Below, in pieces: positions 24,303-32,452 of a DNA stretch of 64,000 nt (positions within the stretch are counted from its first letter, which is position 1; the number at the start of each line of letters is the position of its first letter). Below the pieces are notes generated by a model. It had not been told where the DNA came from and ran no database searches. It worked only from the letters and a program-made list of their open reading frames with translations. A program made the translations under genes and the position numbers. The stretch comes from Actinomycetospora soli (lineage in GTDB: Bacteria > Actinomycetota > Actinomycetes > Mycobacteriales > Pseudonocardiaceae). The stretch lies in the NCBI RefSeq assembly GCF_021026295.1, contig NZ_JAJNDA010000006.1:248001-312000 (forward strand), given 5' to 3'.

Positions 24303-24791
24303 TCAGCCGCAGGACCGGCCGTTGCGGTCGTCCTCGCGCAGGCTCGCGACGTAGCCTCGGTTGCCGCCGTTCGAGGCGTCGGCGCCGGTGTGCGCGTACG
24401 TGACCATGAAGTGCCCGTAGTCGTAGCCGAAGGCCAGGTCGACGTGACGCAGCAGCCGCCCGGACGCGTCGCGGTCGATGCCGGGCTCCGCGCGCAGCGT
24501 GATCTCGCGGCCGCCGAGCAGCGACTCCGCCATCTGCTTCGCCTCCGCCCCGCCCGGCGTCGACGGGTCGCAGGAGTCGATCCCGAGGACGTGGATCACC
24601 TGGTCCCCGGCGCGGACGGTGTCGCCGTCGAGCACGTCGGTCACGGTGACGGTGCTGCGGGCGGGTGCCTCGGTGGAGCTGCTCGACAGCGACACGGTCG
24701 TCGCGCTCGACGTCGGGCTCATCGCGCCGATCCCGACGAGGCCGACCAGCGCCACGCCGATCCCCGACCACACCTTCTCCGCCGTGCGCAC
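24303..24791 (-). CDS. secreted micrococcal-nuclease-like (SNase fold) protein
   Basis: A 162-residue protein from GTG 24791 with a signal/anchor helix (about 8-25), a Ser/Thr linker, and a domain with VTVTDVLDGDTVRAGDQVIH, VLGIDSCDPSTPGGAEAKQM and LLGGREITLRAEPGIDRDASGR. That is the OB-fold pattern of thermonuclease. The catalytic Arg/Glu set appears incomplete (GIDSCDP in place of the usual IDTPE; the DRYGRxLA motif reads DRDASGRLLR). It is probably extracellular; nuclease activity is uncertain. Confidence 0.72.
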   Translation of the reverse strand: MRTAEKVWSGIGVALVGLVGIGAMSPTSSATTVSLSSSSTEAPARSTVTVTDVLDGDTVRAGDQVIHVLGIDSCDPSTPGGAEAKQMAESLLGGREITLRAEPGIDRDASGRLLRHVDLAFGYDYGHFMVTYAHTGADASNGGNRGYVASLREDDRNGRSCG

Positions 24792-24991
24792 CGTGCCCTC
24801 TCCCCGACGTCGTCCTCCGATGTCGCGGATGTCGGCGCGCGTTGCCCCGGTGTTACCAGCGGGTGGACCGATCGGGTGACTACTGCATTCCGACCACGGC
24901 ACTACGGCACCGCGTCGTCGAGGGCCCCGCGGTGATCAGGCCGGCACTAGCGTCCCGCGTCACCCGACCCTCCTCGCGTGAGGACACCGTG

Positions 24992-25597
24992 ATGAGCCAG
25001 CAGCAGTACCCCTACGCCGCGCCGCAGCCCGGGGGCTTCGGCCCGCCCGTCCCGCCGCCCCGCCCGGCCGGCACGAACACCATGGCGATCCTCGCGATCG
25101 TGTTCGCCTTCGTGTTCTCGCCACTGGGCGTCGTGTTCGGCGTCGTCGGGCGCCGGCAGACGGCACGCACCGGTCAGGCCGGACGCGGGCTCGCGACGAC
25201 GGGTCTGGTGCTGTCGGTGGTGTTCCTGCTGCTCGGCATCGCGGCGACCGTGTACGTCACCGTCCTCGCCGGGCAGCTCCTGCGCTCCGTCCCGACGCCG
25301 ACCGTGCCCGGGTCCCCCGCCGTCTCCGCGCCCGCCGTCACGGGGCCGGTCGGTCCGGGCACCGTCGGGATCGCCGACGGCGACTACGGCCCCGAACTGC
25401 CCGCGGACGCCCTCGCCGCGGAGGTGGGCGCCCGCTCCGGGGCCACCGACGTCATCTGCCCCGGCTACCTCCCGGCCCAGGTCGAGGCGAGCTCGACCTG
25501 CGACGGCGCCCTCGACGGCCAGGCCGCCCGGTTCCGGGCGACGGTCACCGCGGTCGACGGGTCGGAGGCGACGATCGACATCGCGCGGGAGCAGTGA
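24992..25597 (+). CDS. DUF4190-DUF4333 membrane protein
   Basis: A 201-residue protein: Pro/Gln/Tyr-rich cytoplasmic N-terminus, a DUF4190 region with two helices (TNTMAILAIVFAFVFSPLGV, then GLATTGLVLSVVFLLLGIAA), a Pro/Val linker and an extracellular DUF4333-type domain with two cysteines (VICPGYLPAQVEASSTCDG) likely forming a disulfide, ending FRATVTAVDGSEATIDI. Such proteins are actinobacterial envelope proteins of unknown role. ATG 24992 was chosen. A hairpin at 25688 lies 90 bases downstream. Confidence 0.85.
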   Translation: MSQQQYPYAAPQPGGFGPPVPPPRPAGTNTMAILAIVFAFVFSPLGVVFGVVGRRQTARTGQAGRGLATTGLVLSVVFLLLGIAATVYVTVLAGQLLRSVPTPTVPGSPAVSAPAVTGPVGPGTVGIADGDYGPELPADALAAEVGARSGATDVICPGYLPAQVEASSTCDGALDGQAARFRATVTAVDGSEATIDIAREQ

Positions 25598-25687
25598 GCG
25601 GCGCCGCCCCCAGATGACAGCAATGCGTCACCGCTGTCACCGGACGCCGGGATCGCCACACCGTCGCGGGGGTCGACCCTGTTCCCG

Positions 25688-25718
25688 CCGAGCCTGGGAC
25701 CGCCACGCCCAGGCTCGG
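25688..25718. terminator. 11-bp hairpin before the molybdoenzyme operon
   Basis: CCGAGCCTGGG (25688-25698) and CCCAGGCTCGG (25708-25718) pair perfectly with a 9-base loop. It can end the DUF4190 transcript; being 61 bases before the operon start at 25780, an operator role is also possible. A second imperfect hairpin follows at about 25744-25765. Confidence 0.6.
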
Positions 25719-25779
25719 ACGACCGGGACGTGCCACGGTGGGTCACGGACCGGATCGGTCCCGTGAACCAGAGGCGGGT

Positions 25780-26292
25780 ATGACCACCACCATCCCCATG
25801 TCCATCACGGTCGACGGCGAGCGGCACGACCTCGACGTCGACCCCCGCACCACCCTGCTCGACGCGCTGCGCGAGCGGCTCGGCATCACGACGACGAAGA
25901 AGGGCTGCGACCACGGCCAGTGCGGCGCGTGCACCGTGCTGCTCGACGGTCGTCGGGTGCTGTCGTGCCTGACCCTCGCCGTCGCGAAGGACGGCGCCCA
26001 CGTCGTCACGGCCGACGGGCTCGCCACCGACGGCGAGCTGCACCCCGTCACCGAGGCGTTCCTCGCGAACGACGCCTACCAGTGCGGCTACTGCACGCCG
26101 GGCCAGATCTGCTCGGCGGTCGGGGCCATCGACGAGGCGCGCCGCGGCATGCCGAGCGCGGTCACCGCCGACCTGGCCGCCGACGTGACCCTCGACCGCT
26201 CCGAGATCGCCGAGCGCATGAGCGGCAACCTCTGCCGGTGCGCCGCCTACGTGAACATCGTCTCCGCGGTCGAGGAGGCGGCGCACCGATGA
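25780..26292 (+). CDS. paoA: aldehyde oxidoreductase [2Fe-2S] subunit (PaoA/YagT type)
   Basis: A 170-residue iron-sulfur subunit of a xanthine-dehydrogenase-family enzyme. It has the plant-type cluster GCDHGQCGACTVLLDG (Cys43, 48, 51 and then Cys63) and the C-terminal cluster with QCGYCTPGQ and NLCRCAAY. It carries electrons from the molybdenum centre to FAD. ATG 25780 gives the compact N-terminus; no Tat signal is present, unlike the E. coli periplasmic PaoA, so the complex is probably cytoplasmic. It overlaps the FAD gene by ATGA. The symbol reflects the domain match, not proven substrate. Confidence 0.85.
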   Translation: MTTTIPMSITVDGERHDLDVDPRTTLLDALRERLGITTTKKGCDHGQCGACTVLLDGRRVLSCLTLAVAKDGAHVVTADGLATDGELHPVTEAFLANDAYQCGYCTPGQICSAVGAIDEARRGMPSAVTADLAADVTLDRSEIAERMSGNLCRCAAYVNIVSAVEEAAHR

Positions 26293-27293
26293 GGCCCTTC
26301 ACCTACGCGCGGCCGGACGCCGCGGCCGACGCGGTCGCCACGCTCGCCGCCGACCCCGACGCCCGCTTCCTCGCCGGCGGGACGAACCTGCTCGACCACC
26401 TCAAGCTCGGCGTCGTCGAGCCCACGCAGCTGGTCGACGTCACCGGCATCACGAGCACGGAGATCACCGAGCTCGACGACGGCGGACTGCGGATCGGCGC
26501 GGGGGTGCCGAACTCCGACCTCGCGGCCGACCCGCGGGTGCGGGAGCGCTACCCGGCGGTCGCCGCGGCGATCCTCGCCGGCGCCTCCGGCCAGCTGCGC
26601 AACATGGCCTCGACCGGCGGGAACCTGCTCCAGCGCACCCGCTGCGCGTACTTCGCCGACCCGACGACGCCGTGCACCAAGCGCGACCTCTCCCAGGGCT
26701 GCTCGGCGCGCGGGGGCTGGGCGCGCTACCACGCCATCCTGGGCGCCTCGGAGCACTGCATCGCCACGCACCCGTCGGACCTCGCCGTCGCCCTCGTGGC
26801 GCTCGACGCGCAGGTGCAGGTACTCGGTGCGGACGGGGCACGGACGATCCCGATCGCCGCGTTCCACCGCCTCCCCGGGGACGACCCGACGCGCGACACG
26901 GTGCTCGCCCACGGCGACCTGGTCACCGCGGTCGACCTCCCGGCCCCGACGCCCGCCGTCGCGAACTCGACCTACCGCAAGGTGCGCGACCGGGCGTCGT
27001 ACGCGTTCGCCCTGGTCAGCGCGGCCGTGGCGCTGGAGGTGCGGGAGGGGACGGTCGTCGACGTGCGGATCGCGCTCGGCGGCGTCGCCCACAAGCCCTG
27101 GCGGGCCACGACGGCCGAGGCGGCCCTGCGCGGGCGCCCGGCCACCGACGACGAGTTCCGCGCCGCGATCGCGGCGGAGCTCGAGGCCGCCGAGCCGGTC
27201 GAGAGCCCGCTCGGCGGCAACGCGTACAAGATCCCGCTGGTGACCGGCACGGTCGTCAGCACCCTGCGAGGCCTGGCCGGAGGTGTGGCATGA
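26289..27293 (+). CDS. paoB: aldehyde oxidoreductase FAD subunit with [4Fe-4S] insert (PaoB/YagS type)
   Basis: A 334-residue FAD subunit: FLAGGTNLLDHLK (FAD pyrophosphate loop), IRNMAST-like QLRNMASTGGNLLQ, and the insertion TRCAYFADPTTPCTKRDLSQ with Cys119, 129, 138 and 157. Those four cysteines are the mark of the PaoB/4-hydroxybenzoyl-CoA-reductase-beta-like branch carrying an extra [4Fe-4S] cluster. The C-terminus SPLGGNAYKIPLVTGTV is typical of CO-dehydrogenase flavoprotein domains. Overlaps on both sides show a three-gene operon. Confidence 0.87.
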   Translation: MRPFTYARPDAAADAVATLAADPDARFLAGGTNLLDHLKLGVVEPTQLVDVTGITSTEITELDDGGLRIGAGVPNSDLAADPRVRERYPAVAAAILAGASGQLRNMASTGGNLLQRTRCAYFADPTTPCTKRDLSQGCSARGGWARYHAILGASEHCIATHPSDLAVALVALDAQVQVLGADGARTIPIAAFHRLPGDDPTRDTVLAHGDLVTAVDLPAPTPAVANSTYRKVRDRASYAFALVSAAVALEVREGTVVDVRIALGGVAHKPWRATTAEAALRGRPATDDEFRAAIAAELEAAEPVESPLGGNAYKIPLVTGTVVSTLRGLAGGVA

Positions 27294-29368
27294 CGACGAT
27301 GGACGCCCGCAGCATGGGCACCTCGGTCCGGCGGATCGAGGGCCCGGACAAGGTCACGGGCACCGCGGCCTACGCCGGGGACACCGTGGCCGCGGGGACG
27401 CTCGTGCTCCACCCGGTGCAGGCCACGGTCGCCCGCGGGGAGATCACGGCGATCGACACGAGCGCGGCGGAGGCCGTGCCGGGGGTCGTCGCGGTGCTGA
27501 CCCACCGCGACGCACCGCGGCTCGGCGACACCGGCGACCCGGAGCACCGGGTCCTGCAGGGCACGACGATCCACCACCGCGGCCAGTTCGTCGCTGCGGT
27601 GCTCGCCGAGCACGCGGAGGCCGCGGCGGAGGCCGCGCGGCTCGTCGTCGTGAGCGTGGACGAGGCCCCCTCGACGACCGGCTTCGACCCGGACGCCGAG
27701 GCCTACACCCCCGCGGCGCTGGGCAACGGGCAGCAGGCCGACACCCTCGTGGGCGACCCGGACGCGGCCCTGGCCGCGGCACCCGTCGTCGTGCGGGCCT
27801 CGTACTCCACGCCGATGGAGCACCACAACCCGATGGAGCCGCACGCGACCACGGCGACGTGGATCGACGGGCGGCTCGAGGTCCGGGAGGCGAGCCAGGG
27901 CGCCGAGCTCGCGCGGCAGACGCTCGCGACGCTGTTCGACGCCGAGGTCACCGTGCGCTCCCCGCACGTCGGGGGCGGCTTCGGCACGAAGGGCTTCCTG
28001 CACGCCGGGACGGTGCTGACCGTGCTCGCGGCGCGGACGGTGCCGGGCCGACCGGTGCGCTTCGCGCTCGGGCGGCGGCAGATGTTCGAGACCGTCGGGT
28101 ACCGGCCGGCGACCGTCCAGCACATGGCGCTGGGCGCCGCGGCGGACGGGCGACTGGAGGTCGTCGCGCACGACGTGGTCGGCGCGACCGCGCGGTACAA
28201 GGAGTTCGTCGAGCCGGCCGGCGGGTCGACCCGGTCGATGTACGCGGCGCCGCACCGGCGCACGTCGCACCGCGCGGTGCCGCTCGACCTCGACGCCCCG
28301 ACCTACATGCGCGCCCCCGGCGAGGCCCCGGGCAGCTTCGGGCTGGAGTGCGCGGTGGACGAGCTGGCGGTCGCGCTCGACCTGGACCCGATCGAGCTGC
28401 GCGTGCGCAACGAGCCCGACGTCCACCCGGAGAACGGGCTGCCGTTCTCCTCGCGCGGGCTGGTGGAGTGCCTGCGGACGGGGGCCGAGCGGTTCGGCTG
28501 GTCGAGCTGGGACCGTGCGCCGCGGCGCCGGCTGGTCGACGGCTGGTGGCACGGCGTCGGGGTCGGCTGCGGGACCTTCCCGGCGTTCCGGATGCCGGGC
28601 TCGACGGCGGAGATCACCTTCACCGGGGGCCGGTACGTCGTGGCGATCGGGGCGGCCGACATCGGGCAGGGCGCCCGCACGGTGCTGACCCAGATCGCCG
28701 CGGACGCGCTCGGGGTCGACGTGGACTCCATCGCGGTGGAGATCGGGTCGACGCAGGTGCCGGTCGGGTCGATCGCCGGGGGGTCGGCGGGCACCGCGTC
28801 GTGGGGCTCGACGGTCGTCGAGGCCGCGGACCGGTTCCGCGACAAGTACGGCGACGCCCCCGACGAGGGCGACCACGCCGACGCCGCGACCCCGGACAAC
28901 CCGTGGGCCGAGGAGTACGCGATGGCGGCCTACTGCGCCCAGTTCGCCGAGGTCGCGGTGCACGCCGACACCGGCGAGATCCGTGTGCCGCGGCTGCTCG
29001 GGATGTTCGGGGTGGGGCGCATCCTCAACCCGACCCTCGGCCGCTCGCAGCTGCAGGGCGGCATGGTGTGGGGACTGTCGATGGCCCTGCACGAGGAGAG
29101 CGTGGTCGACCCGCGGTTCGGCGAGGTGATCAACCACGACCTCGCCGGCTACCACGTGGCCGCCAACGCCGACGTGCGCGTCGTCGAGGCCGAGTGGATC
29201 GACGAGGACGACGCCTACGTCAACCCGATGGGGGCGAAGGGCATCGGGGAGATCGGCATCGTCGGGGTGGCCGCGGCCATCGCGAACGCCGCGTACCACG
29301 CGACGGGCGTCCGGGTGCGGTCGCTGCCGATCACCTGCGACGACTTCCTGACGTCGGGTCTCCTCTAG
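27290..29368 (+). CDS. paoC: aldehyde oxidoreductase molybdenum-cofactor subunit (PaoC/YagR type)
   Basis: A 692-residue molybdopterin-binding subunit, close to the usual PaoC length. It has the small alpha/beta hammerhead domain at the start (RIEGPDKVTGTAAYAGD), PHVGGGFGTKG (Moco contact), MRAPGEAPGSFGLECAVDEL, GAADIGQGARTVL, and the catalytic GAKGIGEIG with Glu654. It hydroxylates aldehydes to acids using water. No MoCo-insertion chaperone (paoD/xdhC) follows in this window. The 3' end overlaps the convergent Rv1733c-like gene by four bases. Confidence 0.88.
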   Translation: MTTMDARSMGTSVRRIEGPDKVTGTAAYAGDTVAAGTLVLHPVQATVARGEITAIDTSAAEAVPGVVAVLTHRDAPRLGDTGDPEHRVLQGTTIHHRGQFVAAVLAEHAEAAAEAARLVVVSVDEAPSTTGFDPDAEAYTPAALGNGQQADTLVGDPDAALAAAPVVVRASYSTPMEHHNPMEPHATTATWIDGRLEVREASQGAELARQTLATLFDAEVTVRSPHVGGGFGTKGFLHAGTVLTVLAARTVPGRPVRFALGRRQMFETVGYRPATVQHMALGAAADGRLEVVAHDVVGATARYKEFVEPAGGSTRSMYAAPHRRTSHRAVPLDLDAPTYMRAPGEAPGSFGLECAVDELAVALDLDPIELRVRNEPDVHPENGLPFSSRGLVECLRTGAERFGWSSWDRAPRRRLVDGWWHGVGVGCGTFPAFRMPGSTAEITFTGGRYVVAIGAADIGQGARTVLTQIAADALGVDVDSIAVEIGSTQVPVGSIAGGSAGTASWGSTVVEAADRFRDKYGDAPDEGDHADAATPDNPWAEEYAMAAYCAQFAEVAVHADTGEIRVPRLLGMFGVGRILNPTLGRSQLQGGMVWGLSMALHEESVVDPRFGEVINHDLAGYHVAANADVRVVEAEWIDEDDAYVNPMGAKGIGEIGIVGVAAAIANAAYHATGVRVRSLPITCDDFLTSGLL

Positions 29369-29964
29369 CCGGTGGTGCCCCGGTCGCGGCGGTGGACGAA
29401 GGTCCACCAGTCCGCGTCCCAGTCCCGCATCCGGCCGCGGTCCAGCGCGAACCGGAGGGCGAGCAGGACCGAGCCCAGCACGAGTGCCACCCCGACCAGC
29501 GCCCCGACCGCGTCGACGACACCCTCGACGGCCGCGTCGGAGGCGCTGGCGGGCGGCACCACGGGCCGGTCGCCCGGGCCGATCCACAGCCGCATCGTCT
29601 CGCCGGTCTCCAACGACGGCGCGGCGGGGACGGAGGCGGTGTGCCGGGTCAGGTCGGGCTCGACCCAGGCGACGTCGACGTCGGAGAGCCCACCGGTGTA
29701 GCCGACCGCGGGGCTGCTGGCGGCGGGCGCCGCGAGCACGGTCGCCTCCACGGGATGGGCGGTCGCGCGCGTGGCGTCGGCCGCCTCCTGCGCGTCCTGC
29801 GCGCCGCGCTGGCCGAGCACGATCGCGCACGGGAGCGCGAGGAGCAGCACGACGACCGCGAACCGCAGCGCCGCCGTCTCGATCCGGTCCGACCTCCGCC
29901 GCAGCGCACTGCGCCGCGGGAGCAGCGCCGTCCGGATCCGGTCGACGGCACGCAGCGTCCCCAT
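29365..29964 (-). CDS. Rv1733c-like two-helix membrane protein
   Basis: A 199-residue protein with a basic cytoplasmic start (NPLLR-like RRSALRRRSDRIETAALR), a membrane helix (about 31-50), an extracytoplasmic segment with AHPVEATVL and ETMRLWIGPGDRPVVPP, a second helix, and an Arg/Asp/Trp C-terminus. Topology and motifs match the actinobacterial Rv1733c family, known in Mycobacterium as a dormancy-regulon antigen of unknown function. ATG 29964. Confidence 0.82.
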   Translation of the reverse strand: MGTLRAVDRIRTALLPRRSALRRRSDRIETAALRFAVVVLLLALPCAIVLGQRGAQDAQEAADATRATAHPVEATVLAAPAASSPAVGYTGGLSDVDVAWVEPDLTRHTASVPAAPSLETGETMRLWIGPGDRPVVPPASASDAAVEGVVDAVGALVGVALVLGSVLLALRFALDRGRMRDWDADWWTFVHRRDRGTTG

Positions 29965-30054
29965 GCGCGCTGGATTCCCGGGGCACGCGGCGGCCAGTCC
30001 GCGATGTGACGGAACGCAGACGATCGGCCGCCGTCCGGGCCGGGATCGTCACGC

Positions 30055-30780
30055 TCAGTCGCAGATGTCCTGCGCCTCCGACTCCTCGACGTCCTCGCCG
30101 TGCTGCGGGAAGTACCACGTCACGCGGCGGTAGGCCTCGTCGCCGTCACAGTCGCCGAGGTCGAACGCGACGACGGTGACGCGGTCCTGGACCCCGCGCG
30201 CGTCGGGCTCGTCGCCGGGCCGGTACAGAGCGGTGCCGCGGCCGGTCGCCCGGTCCTCGCCCCAGTCCTCCCAGGTGATCCCGGTGACGAGGCCGCGGTC
30301 GTCGCCGCCGTCGATCTCCGCGGGCCGCACCGCGCCGTAGCCCCGGCGGTCGCCCTCGCTGCGGCCGAGCTCCGGGCCGTCCCCGGCGGCGGCGCTCGTC
30401 GCGGGCACGATCGGCGGCCCGGCGACCGGCAGGGGCGGGACGGTGGTGGTCGGGGCGGTCGTCGCGGTCACGACCGGCGCGGGCGCGGTGGCCGCGGCCG
30501 CCGTGTCGGTGGCCCCGCGCGCCAGCCATCCGCCCGCCGCCCCGGCCGCGAGCAGCAGCAGCGCCGCGAGCGCCAGGACGGGCCACCGCGGGCCCTTCCG
30601 GACGGCGGGTGCGGGTCCGGTGGGCGGGGCGCCCACCGGCGTGGGCTCGGGTGACGTGGGTGTGGGGCCGGCGGTCCGGTCGCCGGGCGTCGACATGACG
30701 GTCGGCGTGGGGCCGGTCGGTGGCATGCGGACGGTCATGGGCTCGCCCGCCGGCGGCGTGTCCTCGCGCTGCTCGACCAC
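30055..30780 (-). CDS. single-pass membrane protein with Pro/Thr-rich cytoplasmic tail
   Basis: A 241-residue protein from GTG 30780. About 60 residues of Pro/Thr/Gly repeats precede a basic stop (VRKGPRWP), one helix (about 66-87), a second low-complexity Thr/Pro linker and an acidic extracellular domain with DLGDCDGDEAYRRVTWYFPQ and a final DICD, two cysteines probably bridged. No family is recognised. Similar anchored proteins occur repeatedly in this window (31833, 35732). Confidence 0.62.
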   Translation of the reverse strand: MVEQREDTPPAGEPMTVRMPPTGPTPTVMSTPGDRTAGPTPTSPEPTPVGAPPTGPAPAVRKGPRWPVLALAALLLLAAGAAGGWLARGATDTAAAATAPAPVVTATTAPTTTVPPLPVAGPPIVPATSAAAGDGPELGRSEGDRRGYGAVRPAEIDGGDDRGLVTGITWEDWGEDRATGRGTALYRPGDEPDARGVQDRVTVVAFDLGDCDGDEAYRRVTWYFPQHGEDVEESEAQDICD

Positions 30781-30910
30781 CGGCGCCCCCTTCCGGTCCC
30801 GTGCCGTCCCGACCGTCGGCCCACCCCGGCCGATCGTGCGGCGGAGTATGCCGCCCGCCTGGGCGCACGGTCGAGGACCCCGGCCGGGGACGACCCGTCG
30901 TCGGGAACCG

Positions 30911-30961
30911 GCGTGGCGACCTGCGCACGTCGGACGTCAGCCGTGTGCCACCGCTGACGTC
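30911..30961. repeat. 51-base dispersed repeat, intergenic copy X
   Basis: This element, upstream of the gene starting at 30780 and downstream of the CBS gene, matches 47 of 51 bases of 42715-42765. Its right half holds an imperfect palindrome: GTCAGCCGTG and CACCGCTGAC around TGC. Bases 30894-30905 just before it carry the dispersed 12-mer CCCGTCGTCGGG. Confidence 0.88.
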
Positions 30962-30994
30962 GGCGCGCCCGCTCTCAGCCTGGCGTCCCCGCTC

Positions 30995-31822
30995 TCAGCC
31001 CGGCGCCTCCGCGCGGAGCAGGTCGCCCCGGCTGACCATGCCGACCACCCGGTCGTCGTCGCCGAGCACCGGGAGCGACCGGTACCGGCGGCGCACCATC
31101 GCCTTCGCGACCTTGGTCAGCGGCACGTCGTGGCGCACCGCCGTGGGGCTCGTCGTCATCGCCTCGCCGCACGTGCGGGGCGCGGGGCCGCGGCCGGAGA
31201 GCCGGTCGGGCAGGAGGTCGGCCTCGCTGACGACCCCGAGCAGGCGGTCGTCGGCGTCGAGGACGGGCAGCGTCGAGAGCCGCTGCGCGGAGAGCCACGC
31301 CGCGGCCTCGCCGACCGGGGTCGACCCGTCCGCGACCCAGCAGCGGTCGATCGGCGTCATCACCTCGCCCGCGGTCGTCCCCACGCGCGGACGGTCGGGC
31401 GGGGGCACGTCGAGGTCGACGTCGGGGGTGCCGAGCAGCCGGTCGAGCAGGGAGCGACGCTCGGGGGTGCGCAGCAGGTCGCCGCGGGTCACGATCCCGA
31501 CCAGCAGCCCCCGCTCGACCACCGGCATCGCCCGCACCTCGCCGTAGCGCCGCATGCGGTGGGCGACGATCCCGACGAGCGTGTCGGGGGTGACCGTCAT
31601 CGGGTTGCGGGTCATGAACTCGACGACCCGGGCCCCGGCGCGGCCGTCCACCTCCGCGCGCAGCAGGTCGAGCGTGGTCACGATCCCCACCAGCCGCCCG
31701 CCGCCGTCGGTCACCGGCAGCGCCGAGAAGCGGTTGTTGGTCAGCAGGGCGCGGGCGTCCTCCAGCGGGGTGCCGGGCGCCACCGTGACGACGCCCCGGG
31801 TCATCACCGCACTCGCGCGCAC
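30995..31822 (-). CDS. four-CBS-domain protein
   Basis: A 275-residue protein made of two Bateman modules: four CBS motifs, each ending in a hydrophobic-G-h-V/L-T/S-x-x-D-L-L pattern (GIVTTLDLLR, GIVTRGDLLR, GVVSEADLLP, GMVSRGDLLR). CBS pairs bind adenosine nucleotides (AMP, ATP, c-di-AMP) and normally regulate a partner; here there is no effector domain, so the protein must act on another protein. GTG 31822 or ATG 31804 could start it. It lies 10 bases after the 191-residue gene on the same strand. Confidence 0.88.
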   Translation of the reverse strand: MRASAVMTRGVVTVAPGTPLEDARALLTNNRFSALPVTDGGGRLVGIVTTLDLLRAEVDGRAGARVVEFMTRNPMTVTPDTLVGIVAHRMRRYGEVRAMPVVERGLLVGIVTRGDLLRTPERRSLLDRLLGTPDVDLDVPPPDRPRVGTTAGEVMTPIDRCWVADGSTPVGEAAAWLSAQRLSTLPVLDADDRLLGVVSEADLLPDRLSGRGPAPRTCGEAMTTSPTAVRHDVPLTKVAKAMVRRRYRSLPVLGDDDRVVGMVSRGDLLRAEAPG

Positions 31823-31832
31823 CCCGGCAGTT

Positions 31833-32408
31833 CTACCGGCCGTAGGTGATCGTCGCACCCGTCCGCTCGAGCTCGTCGCCGGAGAACGGCTGCGAGTCGG
31901 CGATGCTGCGGCCCACGCCGACGCGGTAGGTCGGGTCACCCGCCCGGACGTCGGTGAACAGCACGTCGAACCGGCACGCGTCGGCGAAGGGGCTGCTCGT
32001 CGCCCACCGGTCGACGGCGTAGCCGGTGCGCGGCACGGTCGCGGAGCCCACCACCGTCCCGTCCGCACCGAAGATCGACACGGACCACCCCGACACCGGC
32101 TGCGCCGTGCAGGGAGCTCCCGGCAGGGTCGCCCCGGAGACCGCGACGACCACGATCCCCTGCACCGTCATCGTCCGCGGCCCGGTCGTCAGCACCGCGG
32201 CGGCGCCGAGGACGCCCAGCAGCGCGACGACCGCCAGGACGAGCCACGCGACCCGCCGTCGGGACGGCCGCGGCGGCGCGGGCGGGGCCGGCGGCTCCGC
32301 GTCGAGCCAGCGGATGCCGCTCGGGGGCGTCGGGGTCCAGGGCTCCAGCGGGCGCCGCGGCGCCGGGACGTTCCCGACGTCGGGCGTGGTGCGGTCGAGC
32401 TGGGTCAC
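31833..32408 (-). CDS. single-pass membrane-anchored hypothetical protein
   Basis: From GTG 32408 (GGAGGCGAC upstream) to 31833, 191 residues. A Pro-rich cytoplasmic tail (PPAPPAPPRPSRRR) precedes one helix (about 53-73), then a beta-rich extracellular domain with two cysteines (PGAPCTAQPV and FADACRFDVL) and VSGWSVSIFGADGTVVGSA. No domain recognised. Close spacing on the same strand suggests co-transcription with the CBS gene. Confidence 0.65.
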   Translation of the reverse strand: MTQLDRTTPDVGNVPAPRRPLEPWTPTPPSGIRWLDAEPPAPPAPPRPSRRRVAWLVLAVVALLGVLGAAAVLTTGPRTMTVQGIVVVAVSGATLPGAPCTAQPVSGWSVSIFGADGTVVGSATVPRTGYAVDRWATSSPFADACRFDVLFTDVRAGDPTYRVGVGRSIADSQPFSGDELERTGATITYGR

Positions 32409-32452
32409 GTCGCCTCCGTGTCGGTCCCGAGGGGCCGGTGTCGGGGTCGACG

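Noticed and set aside
32373-32388. CCCGACGTCGGGCGTG as an operator shared with the asp23 promoter
   Set aside because: This copy lies inside a coding region and the sequence is close to the dispersed 12-mer; two copies are too few for a regulon claim.
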